64,000 nucleotides of DNA, taken from positions 2,057,501 through 2,121,500 of the forward strand of contig CADCSX010000005.1 of the NCBI GenBank assembly GCA_902805475.1, given 5' to 3'. Shown one piece after another: positions 25,012 through 37,501 of this stretch. The notes beneath the pieces were generated by a model that saw nothing but the letters and a program-made list of their open reading frames with translations, made no database searches and was not told where the DNA came from. Position 1 is the first letter of the stretch; each line of letters begins with the position of its first letter. The DNA is from Entonaema liquescens (Eukaryota > Ascomycota > Sordariomycetes > Xylariales > Xylariaceae). The position numbers and the translations under genes are program-made.

Positions 25012-27327
25012 ATGGCTCATATAGCTGCTTGTATGCTGGATAGTGATGGGGAATTCAGCAGCCTTAGAAGTTATATAGCAAATGCCTTCTCAGCTCAAGA
25101 TTCCACCGAATCGGTACGACCTTATTCCTGTCTTGTTCCTTTCTCATCTCTTCTGTTCCTAGATGGCTGGTTCCAACTAACTGTCGTTACCTTTACAGCT
25201 ATCATCTATAAGTTCGAGTGAGGAGAAGAAGCCATTTGTTTGGAGGATGCAGAACCCGGAGACTCGGAAATACCAGCTGTTCCCAAGAGAAAAACAGCTC
25301 CCATCAGCTACCAGTGGAAAGCAGTTGGATCCGGAGCAGGCCTTCGCGATGGCTATGGGACAGACGGACAAGGCCTCCGTGGGCAATGGCCTCCGGATGC
25401 GTATCAAGGAGCACAGCATGAGTCGGAGGAGGAAGATCAGCGTGCCCGAGTTAGGACCAATGACTACGGTACAGGAGGTTGCGATGGACTCACGTAAGTA
25501 GATAAAATTCTTGAAACCATATATCTAGTATTGACTAGCAATAGCAACGATTCCGGGCCGGCCTGCGTTGCATGAACGATCCATTAGCTCTCCTGTCAAC
25601 TCTTGGCGCCATCGTCACGTCTTGGAGCCTATTACGAGTTCCCTGAAAGAGTGTCCGGAGGAGCATCTAGAAGATTTTGGCGACGTACAAAGGTCTGCTC
25701 CGGCTTTAAGGCAGCCACTTTCTCCGAAGGACCTCGCGCCCTTAACGATACCGACGCAGAGCGGCGCAATTCCACGACTAGCCCGGCAGCTTTCGTTAAG
25801 CAGACTTCGAGGCAGAGATACGCAACATGAACCAACAATTCGATCAGCACGGGCTGAAGAATCACCGAAGACACGCACTCCATTCACACCCGCCTCGAGC
25901 CTGGCCTCGGCCACGACCCCTATGTCGGCGACTACCGTTATGACCAGCTCAACTCTCCCGACACCATTATCAGCACCTGCGGAAGGTCGGAGTTCTCCAA
26001 GACCATGGGATAGGCTGGGTTCAACCACACCCGTAGCCACTACGCAGCAAACTATTGATCCCACAGCAGCATCAAAGGCAGAGCCAGAAACGCAGTCACG
26101 AGCTAACCCGGTTCCATCTCATAGACGTGGCCGGTCTGATTCAGGAAGCATTATGGATCGCGGACGCCCACGAAAGCGAAGTGATGGCACACCAATTGGG
26201 GGCGCTACTGGCTTGAAACGAAGCAATTCCAAGAGGAGTGTTAGCGCTGAACGTCGGGCCTTCGAAAATTTACCACAGGGATGGAAACCAAGCGATGCGG
26301 TAAAGAACATTGACTCGGCCGAAATCGCTTACTTGTCAAAACAAGCCCTAGGCCAGACTCTAAGGTTTGAGGTACTCAAAAAGGATGACGTTGAAAACCT
26401 TTCTAAGGTAGGTCTTAAATCTCTAAACGTTGTCATCCGTATTCTAATCATTTATAGGAACTACGCCACCTTGATGAGCGAACAGAGTATCTTCGCCGCA
26501 CGTACACATCTCTTCGTGCCGGGCGCCGAAACCTTCATAGCCGCATTTGCCAGTACTTGCGTTCACCTCGCGTCGCTAAATTTAGCTATGAGTCGATGTT
26601 GAAGCAAGAAGAAACTCTTGCCGAACTCGACGCCTCAATCGATGATTGGGTTACGAAATTAGAACAGGCCGAAAATCGACGAACTCGCGTCAGACAAAAA
26701 CTCCTTGAACATGTTGCCGCCGCCTCCACACTATCGATGGTTAAAGACATTGGCGGCACAAGCGACATCCTTCAGCAAATCATGGGTGTTCGGTTACCTA
26801 ACGGAACTTCCGATATTTCGACGCCACCTCGGAGTCCAACCAAAGCCAATGCTTCTACTCAATCCCAGTCTCCATCCCCATCTCCGTCGCCTCAGCGTGT
26901 TGTCGCCCGAGTACCTTCAATGATCCCCGAGTTACCATGTGAAGATGCCGAGGATGATGTAGCAAACGGTAACCGAAAGAGCTCAGCGGAATCTACTATA
27001 CAGCGGATGGAGAGCATTCGCATCTATGCTGACAGCGATGTTTATGCTCTCTTAGCAGATGTAGAGAATGAATTCACCAAATTGAACGATGGTGTTGCAG
27101 GCCCCGAGCCTACCACATCACCAAAATCAGAAGAGCAGCGTAGGATTTTACATCGTGCCCACAGCCATGACATCCTCAGCAACCACAATCCGTATTCGAA
27201 ATGTCTCAACAAAACACCGCCTACTTCACCACCTGCACCTGCGCCGCCAATGAAGAATTCCCCACGAGCCGAGGTTTTCTTGTCTGCTGCCGTCTTCCAG
27301 CCGGATCGAACTCCTTCACCCAATTAA
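25012..27327 (+). CDS. Uds1-domain protein (up-regulated during septation 1 family)
   Basis: Probably a cytoplasmic factor linked to septation or cytokinesis; the family is named from the fission yeast septation-induced gene. Exons are 25012-25113, 25199-25493, 25545-26407 and 26458-27327, giving 709 residues. The first intron has a CTAAC branch, and the second acceptor has a 6-base in-frame alternative at 25538. Residues 1-385 are disordered, Ser/Pro/Arg-rich and likely phosphorylated. The Uds1 helical domain spans about 388-515: AEIAYLSKQALGQTLRFEVL, then an exon boundary, then TEYLRRTYTSLRAGRRNLH, LKQEETLAELDASIDDWV and RRTRVRQKLLEHVAAA. The tail is Ser/Pro-rich with a short acidic helix (YALLADVENEF). 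The exon 1 start is inferred from the in-frame splice into LSSISSSEEKKPF; a start at 25247 (MQNPETRKYQ) is the fallback. Confidence 0.85.
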
Positions 27328-30300
27328 ACCATCTTACCTTCTTTTATGCTTAACTATACTCGTTATTGCTATTACTTAAATCAGCGAAGTTCACTCCTTG
27401 TTTTGCGTGACGACTTATTACGTTCCTTTTTTCAACTACATGACGATCGACGATTTACGGCCGGCCACAGCGATCATTTGCATTCTTACATTACACTTCT
27501 AGTCATTCCTTTAGACATATTGGCATTTACGACCTTAGACAACCAGGCGTTCTCACATTTTTACTCACCTATTTCTTCTATTATTTGGAGTTTGTTCCTT
27601 CGTTACTTCTATCTACTAGACTTTCCTTAATACTCTCATCTCAAGGCGTCAAGGCCGTCCTTGGGTTTCTCGCTGCAAGCCTTTGATATCAACGGGCACC
27701 TCTATACCCAGTGCGCTAGGTACCGTTCAGTGCGTCATCAAGGCTGAAAAGGATTACTATTCCAGAGTCTGTATATTTCCCATCTTACTTTGGCATAAGG
27801 GGTTGTTGGCTTGAGGTTGCATGGGGAGGTAGTGTGTAGGATTCGTTGTATGGGAAAGGAAAGGGGGGGTTATCACGGTGCTAAAGGTGTAACATGGTCT
27901 CAGAGACTGAAATACCAACAACGATCTAGGCCTCTTGGGAGCTTGAAGAGCCCAAGATGAGATAGATCTTCCGCCTACAAGCGGCTTAGTCTTACACCAT
28001 AGATGTACACTATTGCTATAAGACTACTTACTGGTCAATGAAAGACTTTCTACAACGCTTATGTTCTGCAAATTAATCAATATGCATATCTCGTAACTGC
28101 AAATGACACCTGAATAAGTTGTTTTGACCTTCTCGTTTCAACTTTTCCGATCTGCATCCTAAAGAACATCACTGCTCAAATGAAGAAGTTGTCTCGATCT
28201 CGTTCTAGTATATATCATATCCTTTAAGCTGAAGAAGCAAACAATCCTTCCCGCCTACCGATCAAACAAAACTCCGCCGAGAACCAAGATCCTTCGAGAC
28301 GACGCTGGGCTTTTGCACTACATACCTACCTACCTAAAAAGTCCCCACGATGTAGTACTGAGTTCTTAGGATTCGGTTTCTGCTGCGCCGCCACGAGTCG
28401 CACCCACTTATTACGCTTTATTACCCGCAGATAATCCTCGGTACATCGCGGATCCTCCAAAACATCTAGCTATCTATTTCGTCCCATCTCGACCTATCCC
28501 GCCCACCTGTTCCAGCTGCCCTAACCCGGGCGCCCTTCCTACGCCCCTCCGAGGAATCCTTTCGGCGATACGAAAAGCGGTTGGGTACTTTGACTCGAGG
28601 GTTATGAAAGAGCTATCGGCCATGTGCTTTCGCGGTAACAGGAGCATGGAATAGGAATTTACATATGTAGTAAGCTACTAGTTTAGGAGACATCTTTGTC
28701 TAATGTCTCTCTTTGAATGTTATCCCGTTAGACGGGGCGAAGCTCTAAGTCCGATGGTGGTTTCCAATGCGGTATCCGCAAGGGGCGGCGCGCGTGTCAG
28801 AAGCCGTTGGCCTAGACTAGCCTATTACACTTCCGAGCTGGCTGGCCCGGGCAAACTCAGCTCGCACGAGAAACGCATCTTCTGTCGACGGAGGCAAGTC
28901 TTGTTTAGAAGGTGTATGTGGTGGGTGTGGATGGTGTCAGCCGGAAAGGTGTAGGCTCGGCTAGTTGAACTCGCTGTTTGCTCACAAGACTTACACGCAG
29001 AGGCCGGATAGACAGGCTACTAGGTAATCTATAGGAGACACGCCTCCAACCCATTACGAGATCAATTGATACCTCTTTTGCAGTTGGAATCGCTGTAAAG
29101 AGTATAATTGGTGCTACAGGCGATGCCGTCTTCGTTGAGATCATCGCCGTGGATCGTGGGGGCTGATGCATGGGTTTCACGTGCGAGTAACCACATACTA
29201 TACGCTACCAACACTCATATAGGATTCCTCGTCCGGGGATATACTCCAGCGAAGCAAACACGGGCGTACTAGACTACCTACCTACCTAAGTTAGTAGAAG
29301 TAACTCATCTCACTCCAACAGAGTCCCACTCCCATATCCTCTCCCACTTCAACGTCATGCCGCCACCGATCACCAAGCTTTATGGCAGCTATGAGCCCCA
29401 TTGCATTATCATCACCATCACCATCCCGGGAGGACCGCTGAAGGCCGCATAGACCGGCCGCAAGGAAGATGCCACACCCGGATCGATCCCGAAGTATCTC
29501 TTGTTTCGACAGTGGCGTCACCAATGTAGAAGCGGTAGGTAGTGCAAAGTGCAACGTACAAAAGACCCGACAGGATGCGGCACGCAGTGTAGTGCTGTGT
29601 TTGCTCTACGGTCTCGTGCTTGGCTACACTAGATACACAGATCCCCGAGTTTAAATTTAGCTGCTACCAACCAACTAACTAACATAGCATAGCATAGCAT
29701 AGCATACAAGCTTATTGTTACGAGATAATAGATTCAAGTAGGTAGGGAAGGCAGATGTATAAGTTGGGTGGTACTATGTGAGTGGGACTATCTAATAGGT
29801 TATAGGTACCTGTGCGATCCCATAGATGGTGTATGTTGGTTTTGGCAGGGAATACACATATACATACCTATACATATACATGTGCGTAATGTAATGTCCC
29901 GACAAGGCGTAAGGCGGTCTAAAAACCCCTGATGCAGGAGAGCGGCAAAGGGGGGGGGGGAAACCCAACTGCGGCTGCTACTGGCCACCGACGTTTTACA
30001 GTATGCATCTCAAGCGTGGTGAAATATCCGTTTCGTTTCGTGTGGCGGGCCATCTTTCAGGGGTATGATGATGTATTATGTATATACCTAACTACCTACA
30101 TACATGTAAGTGCATACAGAATCAAGGATGTAGGTTAGGTACATATTAATGTAGTTAAGTTCAATGCAACTCAAAAAGTTGGTAGCTCCCGTCATGCCTT
30201 TCAACGGCCGGCAGCGGCACGTGTCGCACGCCTCCGGTCTTAGAGTCTGGAGTTTAGGGTTGCAGCTCTTTGCCTACATTGCAGGAAATGCAAGCGGGAA

Positions 30301-30916
30301 ATCAAGATATGCCGAAGATAATGATCTGATTATCGTCATTGGTGCATACAATATGAGGGGTTAGAGTATACATCTTCCATGGTAGTTGTAAGACATGTAT
30401 AAGAATATCTATGGTTAGATATAACTAGTGGTCTATTAATTCGCTATACATAAAAGACTATGTGGGTATTTACTTATTTACGGATGGTAGCATCATAGGA
30501 TTTGTTGGTCTTACGGCAGATGGCGCAGAAGTTGGCATCGAGTTACTTACTGTAACACTATTACAGTGCTCTCGGTACCAAGACCGAGACCAAAATCAAG
30601 ACCATGAACTTGCAACATGACCAGTCGCATAGCCGATCGCCACACATTTTCTTTAACAATTCTGCTGGCGACTTTATCACGTACATTGGATGCGGATTGG
30701 AAGAATTATATATAACAAACGGGGGATTTGCTTAATAGGGTTAACAAGATTAATTACCTGAAAAAAAAAAGAAAAACTTGTATGCTTATTAAACCAGTGC
30801 TGCAGGTAACCGTCACGCCAAGTTCATCAAGACTTCCAGTTTGAATACAGGGATTGAATCATGCAATAACCGAAGTTCACATGTATTAATCAGAGCCATA
30901 TTTGAGATGATCAAAG
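27328..30916. other. 3.6-kb intergenic region
   Basis: The first several hundred bases are pyrimidine-rich and probably the long 3' UTR of the Uds1 gene. Further on are CCTACCTACC runs (about 28323 and 29275), a (CATAG)n microsatellite at 29683-29705 and an 11-base G run at 29950-29960. Minus-strand frames at 28905-29180 and 29291-29554 have some sensible codon content but no motif and no workable splice between them. No gene is supported. Confidence 0.5.
29683..29705. repeat. (CATAG)n microsatellite
   Basis: About 4.6 tandem CATAG units in gene-free DNA. Confidence 0.85.
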
Positions 30917-31696
30917 TTAAATCTCGGGATGCAAAGTACCGGAGTCTACTAGGCTCGCCCAGAATCCACTCATCTGCGCTGCAAGCGCCTCAGCCGTCCG
31001 GCCTTGGTTATCCGTAAGTGCTCGAATATCTTCCGAGGCCAACGTACTCGGCCGCTGGATCCCCATTGCTTGCGCTACTTGCACGGCCTGCTCGGGGAAC
31101 GATCCCGTTGGAAGGGTTGATGCTATCCACAAAAGCAACCACACGACTTCCTCTTGTCCCTTTTCTACTGCGAGATGTAGGCCACTCTTCGAGTTTCCTA
31201 ACGGATCTTGGTAGCGAATGAGACTTGCAGCACTCATCGTAGGTTCGTCTCCTTGGGCTGCTTGCTCCGCATCACGGAGCAGCTCTACTATTCCGCCTAC
31301 ATCGCCTTCGCTGCACATGATGTGGTAGGCACGGGCAGGACGAGCCTCGGGGTTTGCCTCTAAATAAGCTTCCTCGGTAACTGCGGGTAGGATATCGTAA
31401 TTCTCCTGAACACCACCTTCGTTGGTATATCTTGTCAGGATAGCCGCTCCAGGCGCTGATTGAATGAACGAGCTGCCAGTAGAGGGCCCTGCCGTGTTCG
31501 TGGCAAGTCCTGTATCACACGAGGGACACTGGAGCGATGCGGCCAACTCCGCAGCTTGGTCGAGAAGGCATTGCCAATGGTAATGGCATCCACAAGTGAG
31601 TTCTAGATCGTCAGGCACTAACTGCGGCTCAACGTCGCCCTCATCACCATCCAATTCTAACGTCAGGGGCTGTTCGCAAACCTTACAAGCATCCAT
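30917..31696 (-). CDS. RING-type zinc-finger protein with ankyrin-like region
   Basis: Single-exon protein of 259 residues starting at the ATG at 31696; the same frame extends 14 codons upstream without another ATG. The N-terminal cysteine pattern C4-x2-C7, then C35-G-C-H-Y-H-W-Q-C43, then C57-x2-C60 is a RING-like two-zinc layout, with PSC at the end of the finger, so an E3 ubiquitin-ligase role is plausible. Around residues 120-195, ARAYHIMCSEGDVGGIVELL and SGLHLAVEKGQEEVVWLLL look like one or two ankyrin repeats. The protein ends EALAAQMSGFWASLVDSG. There is no membrane segment. The combination suggests a small substrate-adaptor E3. Zinc ligands five and six are ambiguous because extra Cys/His crowd this stretch. 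Confidence 0.78.
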   Translation of the reverse strand: MDACKVCEQPLTLELDGDEGDVEPQLVPDDLELTCGCHYHWQCLLDQAAELAASLQCPSCDTGLATNTAGPSTGSSFIQSAPGAAILTRYTNEGGVQENYDILPAVTEEAYLEANPEARPARAYHIMCSEGDVGGIVELLRDAEQAAQGDEPTMSAASLIRYQDPLGNSKSGLHLAVEKGQEEVVWLLLWIASTLPTGSFPEQAVQVAQAMGIQRPSTLASEDIRALTDNQGRTAEALAAQMSGFWASLVDSGTLHPEI

Positions 31697-33533
31697 ATCT
31701 GCAGTTGTATAGTTTGATATCCGGAGAGACTGATCCAATGAAAAATAAGAAGGGCTAGAGAGCTAGCAGAATGTGAATGTGAGTCCAAACCCAGGTGTCT
31801 GTATCCATCATACGTGAGAGATGGTCCAGAAAAATGATTGGATCGGAGGACGACATCTATCCATCTCCGCCATCCGAGTGAATCCACGCACTATGTTGGA
31901 AAGAGTTGCAGGATGCAAAGAAGATGGCAGCGTTGAAAATGCTGAAGACATCGCAAAAGACTTACCACTACTAATTGATTGATAATAATAATATAGGGTC
32001 GGCAATTTAGTCGGCTTGATATTATTGAGAGGCAAAGTTTTTCACCTTACGCTCTTCGCCGAAATGCGACGACGTATATGGGTAAGATACCGTTATGGGA
32101 ATGTAACATGTCAAGTATGAAGATTTTCTTGCATCATTTTTTGATTATCAACAAGGGCAAAAAAAAATAAAAAAATAAAAAAATAAAGTGGACCACACTT
32201 TTTGATGGATTTATATGGTCCCGGACCGAATATGAGGTGAAGCACTCCAGGGGCTCCAGTAAGGTTCCAGTTGGAGGTACAAAGGTACATGAGAAAATGT
32301 TATTAAATGGATCCCCCATAACAAAATCGGGGGCCTTGATTACATCTACGAAAACTCCGGGGCCAAGGGACTAACATTATTGGTGACTGCTATCCAATAG
32401 TTCCAACTCAGGTTCAGCTGGGCAAGGGGGAAGAATCCAATTACGAAGCAAAGCAATTGCGACTTGTGGTTTATAGATACGACAGGATGGAGCACAAGAA
32501 CTGCTTATTCTTCTTCGAAAAGATAGACGCCCGTTGTGTGTTCCTCTTAGTTACTGGGATGTCAGGGGAAAAGTTTGGTTCTCCCTTGAGCCGAGGTTTA
32601 GGTCCAGGAACTAAACTTAGAGATGAGGGAGCACGATGCTATACCCTTAGCTAGCTGAACTCAACGCTTGGAATCTTCATAGACCCTGTAGTAACTTGTG
32701 ACTATTCTAGTTCCGAAAGTGAGAACCGCCGTTTAGTTTTGTGCGGGAACCTAACGCTAGGTAAACCCTCTAGGAGAAATACTCCTTTGCCGAGTCTCTC
32801 ACAAGGCTAGATTCTTCACTTCAGTCTTCTATACGCTAAGTATAGGTAACTAGAACTAGTTGACATCAGCAATCCTTGAAGTGCCATGTGGTAGCGGATG
32901 AATCCAGCAGGTAGTACAACCGGCTTAGGCGCTTTTGTGGATAGTGGCTATCGTCATCTTGTCCATGGCGTCTAAGGCTAAGAATCCCCGAGTGCTAGTT
33001 AGTAGTTTTCTATTTGAACATCTAGATTCACGATTAATATGTATGAGCGTATGTGGTCTAATCTGTTATGGGCAGTTCGCCCGGCGATTAGTATGCTCGA
33101 GTCAGTCTAAGGCTGTGAAAAAAAGCTCCGGTCTATATCACCCCTATTTGACCCCGGAGTTGTTATTGCTCGCTTAGGCTTTCGAGAACCGTTGCTAATG
33201 CAGCCAAAGAATACCACTTCAGATAGGGAATAGAGATGTTACAGACTAAATATATTGAAACGATTGCTCTTCTTGTGCCCTAATAGCACTTTTGTTGGTC
33301 TAAGTCGAGTCTATATACCATGCCCAGTATTAGACAGGCTATTTACATTTGCCGATGCTGCACCTGGCAGTCCCTGTCGACCTCGCTGAGCCCCCCTTTC
33401 TCGGAGGGCTCCTATTGACAGCTTTTTTTTCTTTTTGTGAGACTGACTCATAAGTCTATGACCCTGTATGTTTACTGTAACGACTGTTTATTCCGTGATA
33501 CCCATGTTAACGCCTCCAAAGTTCCGATGTTAC
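31697..33533. other. Intergenic, upstream of the RING gene
   Basis: Contains an A-rich AAAAAAATAA-type repeat at about 32159-32187. The open frames at 32457-32654 and 32935-33177 lack motifs. No gene is supported. Confidence 0.55.
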
Positions 33534-34557
33534 CTGCTTGAAATCCTCCTCTTGTTCATAATATTCGTCAAAACTCCCATACTCTAAGAAACGATCCCAT
33601 CGTACATTCTGCATCGCGGTGCCGCGTCAGAGCTCGAGCTAATGGCAAGCCACTAGCCTCCAAGTAGTATGATACGCCGTGTGGTTGCATACTTCGCCTC
33701 GCCGTAGTGGTTGAGTTAAGTTGTTTGCGGGCGTGCCCGAACCCAGCGCCGAACCGCCGACAGACTTGGGTCTTCACCCGTCCAATGTCCCATGCTTATA
33801 TCGCCACTCTGAAGCTGTTGGTAGACGACTTCATCTGTGATCTGTGAAAGCTCCTAGATTGTGTTGTTAGCCGGGGAGATCGTAGTAGGTATCAGGGGTG
33901 CGTTCATCGTAGAAGGGGGATAAGGGGTTGGTGTTAACTCAGGCACTATCGAAGAAATGTTCAACCATACATGTCGTAATTGTTCGTCACAGGCTCTTAG
34001 CTGTTGTCGATGCGCAGAGCTCGGGCGCTGACCCTGGAGAACTCCGTCTCTGTAGTCAATCCATCTCTGTGCCGCTGCCTGGCGAAGGTATATCTTCTGG
34101 GCTTCGTGTCTGCGGGAATAGGCATCTAAGAGGACTCTAATAAGGAGTAATTTATGTCAGCGGCATTTATTGGGCAACGGGGTATTAGGATCGGTATCGA
34201 GGGAAAGGGTAAAACGCACTGCTTCAACTCTGCCTTTTTCTGCTCTAGCTCGCCACCTCTGGCTCGGGGTACCGTTACGTCCGCTGCGCAGTTGAGGATG
34301 TGCAGGCCATCTAGAGCGCACTGGCGTAAAGCAGCCCAACCCTCGGTATGATAATCGTTCGCATAAGGAGGTTCTGCTGGGACGCTAGCAATATAGTACT
34401 GGAGAGTTCGAAATTCTTCAAGGAGTTCAGCAACTCGTGCCGTTCGGTAGTCGTTAACTAATGTGATTATTAGAGGATGTCTTCGCGAGGCCGTCTCTTG
34501 TGACTTGGCTCCGGGAGGCGTAGAGTATTTTAGCGGCTTTTACTTACGTCCATCCAT
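33534..34557 (-). pseudogene. Decayed multi-exon fungal gene, family not recognised
   Basis: Reading the minus strand by eye gives a chain of coding-like segments. A 10-base first exon (ATG at 34557, donor GTAAGT at 34547) joins 34496-34220 (contains ARVAELLEEFRTLQYYIAS). A GTGCGT...CGCAG intron (34219-34110) then leads in phase to EAQKIYLRQAAAQRWIDYRDG from 34109. The same frame runs on through QITDEVVYQQLQSGDISMGHW and LNHYGEAKYATTRRIILLGG but is interrupted by TAG, TAA and TAG. A shift of frame then leads to VRWDRFLEYGSFDEYYEQEEDF, ending at 33534 before a GTAACA donor. Each stop would revert to Gln by one T-to-C change, as expected of RIP-type C-to-T decay, although the first TAG is also a fair splice acceptor with a CTAAC branch. 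It could instead be a functional gene with more introns. No domain recognised. Confidence 0.5.
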
Positions 34558-36400
34558 TATGCCCCTTTTAGGAAGTGACCTGTAAGATGCTGTTTCTGCG
34601 ATCGGATGCTCAACTTAAAAACGCAACGGCGAAACTACGATACGCAGGAGTTCAGGATGATCTCGTTCTGGCGACCTAATAGAAGCACTGTAACAGGAAG
34701 GAGAATCTCGGCTCTTGGATGAAAACGGAGAAGGATGGCAAGGCTGCATAAGTATAGACTCCTTTAGACTTGGTCGATGAAGAGAAAGCGGCATGTTGAA
34801 TATTCTCAAGCGGCGACTTCAATGGGCTTTTGTAGGATGAATCGACTCATTACGGATCAAGCAAAAACGATCAGAAGCCCTCACGATACAGAACAGCTCC
34901 ATAGAAGGAAGATTTGAGCCGATACTCCCTCCCCTTTCGAAGTGCAAGTCACAGTACGCATCATTATCAGCTCCGTACACTCTGCTCACGGTTCCCATTA
35001 CCGAATCGGAGTTTATTATCGACCAAACTAAGCGGAACAATGACTGACAGCTCAAACCTATGAGATCCTAACTGAGCTGGACATTGGCATCTTAGATCTT
35101 TTCCCGTTACTCTGGTAGATCCCCTGACAGTCCGGGATGTTACCTGCAGCTTCTTGGACAACCGACGCCACGAGCAGCGTTACCAATGCAGGAAATACAA
35201 AGCCCATCGTCACGGTAGGGCATAGAATGGATCTATTAGTGGACTCATAGCCGTAAGGGTAGGGGTCCCTTTCTTGGGGGAAGAGGGGGGGCTAATGCCA
35301 GGGGATATGATCATAGGGTTAGGCGAGATGGAGGCTCTTCATAGGGCACGCGGTTGGCGGAGCGGGAAAGCTAAGGGAAGAATTCAGCGGCGCCACATAT
35401 CACACCAAAATTCAAAAGTAGTATAGACCGTAAAGTTCTCAGGTGGAATAAAAATCAAAGTCGTGGAACTATTCAGACTAAGTTGTGAAGTAACCAACCA
35501 ATAGAGAACCACCGTTCGACTTCAGCCACGTTTTGGCTTGAGCTGAACGGATATTACATAGTATTTACCCAAAATTTATAGCTTAGTATTCCGGAGGGTT
35601 AACCTAAAAAGAACCCTTTTACGACCCAGCTGCGCGTTACCTGCGATCTACATAGTACAGTCCCACAATCTTCCGTGTTCTTTTCATTGAACACAACAGT
35701 CAGTCAGTAGAAACAGACAAAAACAGGGTGACTTGTAAAGAAAAAGAAAACGCTTGTGCTCCCGGCTTTCTCAACCGGTCATCGTCATCCCACACTACAC
35801 CCTTGTCTGGATTCCCACCCACCCCTGGGATCTCCCACGAGGTACCATACTCATGGGTCGGACATTTTGAGGTCAATGTCACCCTAGCTGCTTACGTCTG
35901 AGATGTTCAAAAATTCCAACCTTCCGGATGAGATGAATGAACCTGTGCCCGACATACCCGTATGTGGGTAATTGTCGGCATGCTTAGCGACATGCTTAGT
36001 TGAGATGCTTATGGCTACTTGTTTGCTGATGCGTCGCATTGGCATTTGAAGATGTGGTTCTTGATGACAATTATTCACCGCAATGGGCTCTATAACCCCC
36101 AGATCATCCTTCTCGCCACCACCTGAACATCCGGATCCCAAAAAAACTTACGCATCTCTAATCCGCATCTTCAGCTATAGCCACCTTCGCTATGTTAAGA
36201 TGGGTTATCTGGATTTCCAAGACCGGTCCAGATTAGAATAATGATCAAATGTCCTGTTGATGCAAGATCTAAACTAGTGACACACGGAGACAAGGATATA
36301 ATGATGAACCCAAGCCTCCACAACATATTGTTGTAGTCAGCGTACACGAATCAGCTGTACTGAACCGAACCCAGCCTTACGCCACGAACCGCCTTACCCG
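34558..36400. other. Intergenic with possible small-gene relics
   Basis: Downstream flank of the proteasome gene. Besides the possible secreted-protein fragment at 35058-35207, minus-strand frames at 35884-36141 and 35700-35882 (the latter with the stretch NPDKGVVWDDDDRLRKPG) have coding-like composition, but I found no convincing splice or start. Treat them as unresolved. Confidence 0.4.
35058..35207 (-). CDS. Possible first exon of a small secreted protein
   Basis: ATG at 35207 opens a 49-codon frame. Its first 22 residues form a textbook signal peptide (MGFVFPALVTLLVASVVQEA followed by AG), then NIPDCQGIYQSNGK and a TAG at 35058. The mature part would be very short, so either an intron removes the stop and joins downstream frames (34819-35055 has Cys-containing coding-like sequence), or it is a relic. 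I could not fix a splice site, and no family is recognised. Confidence 0.3.
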   Translation of the reverse strand: MGFVFPALVTLLVASVVQEAAGNIPDCQGIYQSNGKRSKMPMSSSVRIS

Positions 36401-37501
36401 CTAATCTTTCTCGGCAATGGCCTGTAATCGTTCATCAATCTCGTCCTCAGTCAGGGTCCTGAAGAACGGATCTGACCCCTCCTTACCGTCCGCTCGGGGG
36501 CCTCCAACGATTCCGATCTCAATCTCACCCTTCTTGAAATCCATGCTGAGGACCGTGCTTAACGTAGTAATTGCTAGCTCCACCACGTCTTCCCATGTGC
36601 CATCCGCGTGATCCTTGTTCTTAAGCTTTTTCTCCAGGTGGTTAAGCGCTTCCTGCTGCTTGGGTCCCGCAGCCGTTCCTTTGTACCCCACGTAGTATCC
36701 TGCTGGGTCGCACTTGTAAAGCTGTGGTCCGAATTCAGAATCGAGCGATATCAACGTTGTCGCCACGCCGTAGGGACGCATATAAGCCTGTCGGAAAGAG
36801 TCAGCTTCGCGACATTCCCAGCCTTACTATTGTTGACGGAGCCTTACTCTCTGGGTGTAGACCTGGCTGATATTGGCAAGTCTCTTGGCTAGGACATCAC
36901 ATGGCATCTCGTATCCATACTTGTACCTGAACTCGGCAGCTTCGCCCTGGGCACGTTGCGCGAACGCCCGGGCATCAGCGATGGATCCGGTCATGACGCA
37001 ACCAACCGAGGGCGAAATCTGGAAGATGTGGGAAACGGAAGAGGGGTCAATCAACTTGTCCTGTTGATTACAATTAGCTTCAGCGCAGAATACAACATAT
37101 ACTGCAACTGGGGTAAAGCTGAAAGTACGTACGGGGACTTTCTTCTGAGAGAGGACTACGGCGCAATCCTTGCCTCGGACCCCAACCGACATTATGTTTG
37201 CAGCTGTGATCGCCTTGAATGCATATTCTGAACGACTGATTGTCAGCTAAAATAAAGTCCCCCACATTGCATTCGCTTTCGCTTCAACATCTTATGGATC
37301 TTTTTTGATACCCATGACGGCTGAGGGTGACGACGCTCTTGGGACGCTTGGGACACTAGACAACATACCGACTTGATAGAGTCTTCCTTGCTCCGAGAAG
37401 ATTGTGATATGTCGGTCGAAACCGGCGCTGCCTGGAAGAAGCATAAAGAGTTAGCTCAAGTAAGGTGGCTAGCTACAAGGGACGAACGCACCTCCAGACA
37501 T
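36401..37501 (-). CDS. SCL1: 20S proteasome subunit alpha-1 (PSMA6/Scl1 type)
   Basis: Outer-ring alpha subunit of the 20S core particle, non-catalytic. Five exons are needed: 37501-37492 (ATGTCTGGAG), 37431-37369, 37227-37133, 37060-36848 and 36787-36401, giving 255 residues. The joins rebuild the conserved alpha N-terminus SAGFDRHITIFSEQGRLYQVEYAFKAI, then MSVGVRGKDCAVV, VGCVMTG, YKYGYEMP, SQVYTQRAYMRPYG and YKCDPAGYYVGYKGTAAGPK. Alpha-1 rather than another paralogue is indicated by ITIFS, MRPYG and the AAGPKQQEALNHLEKKLK block. The 10-base first exon is unusual but the frame and sequence leave little doubt. Head-to-head with the WKF gene across an 866-base promoter. Symbol follows yeast usage. 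Confidence 0.95.

Noticed and set aside
29291..29554. Minus-strand frame (with 28905-29180) as a two-exon gene
   Set aside because: Some coding-like residues but no workable donor/acceptor pair keeps the frame and no family is recognised.
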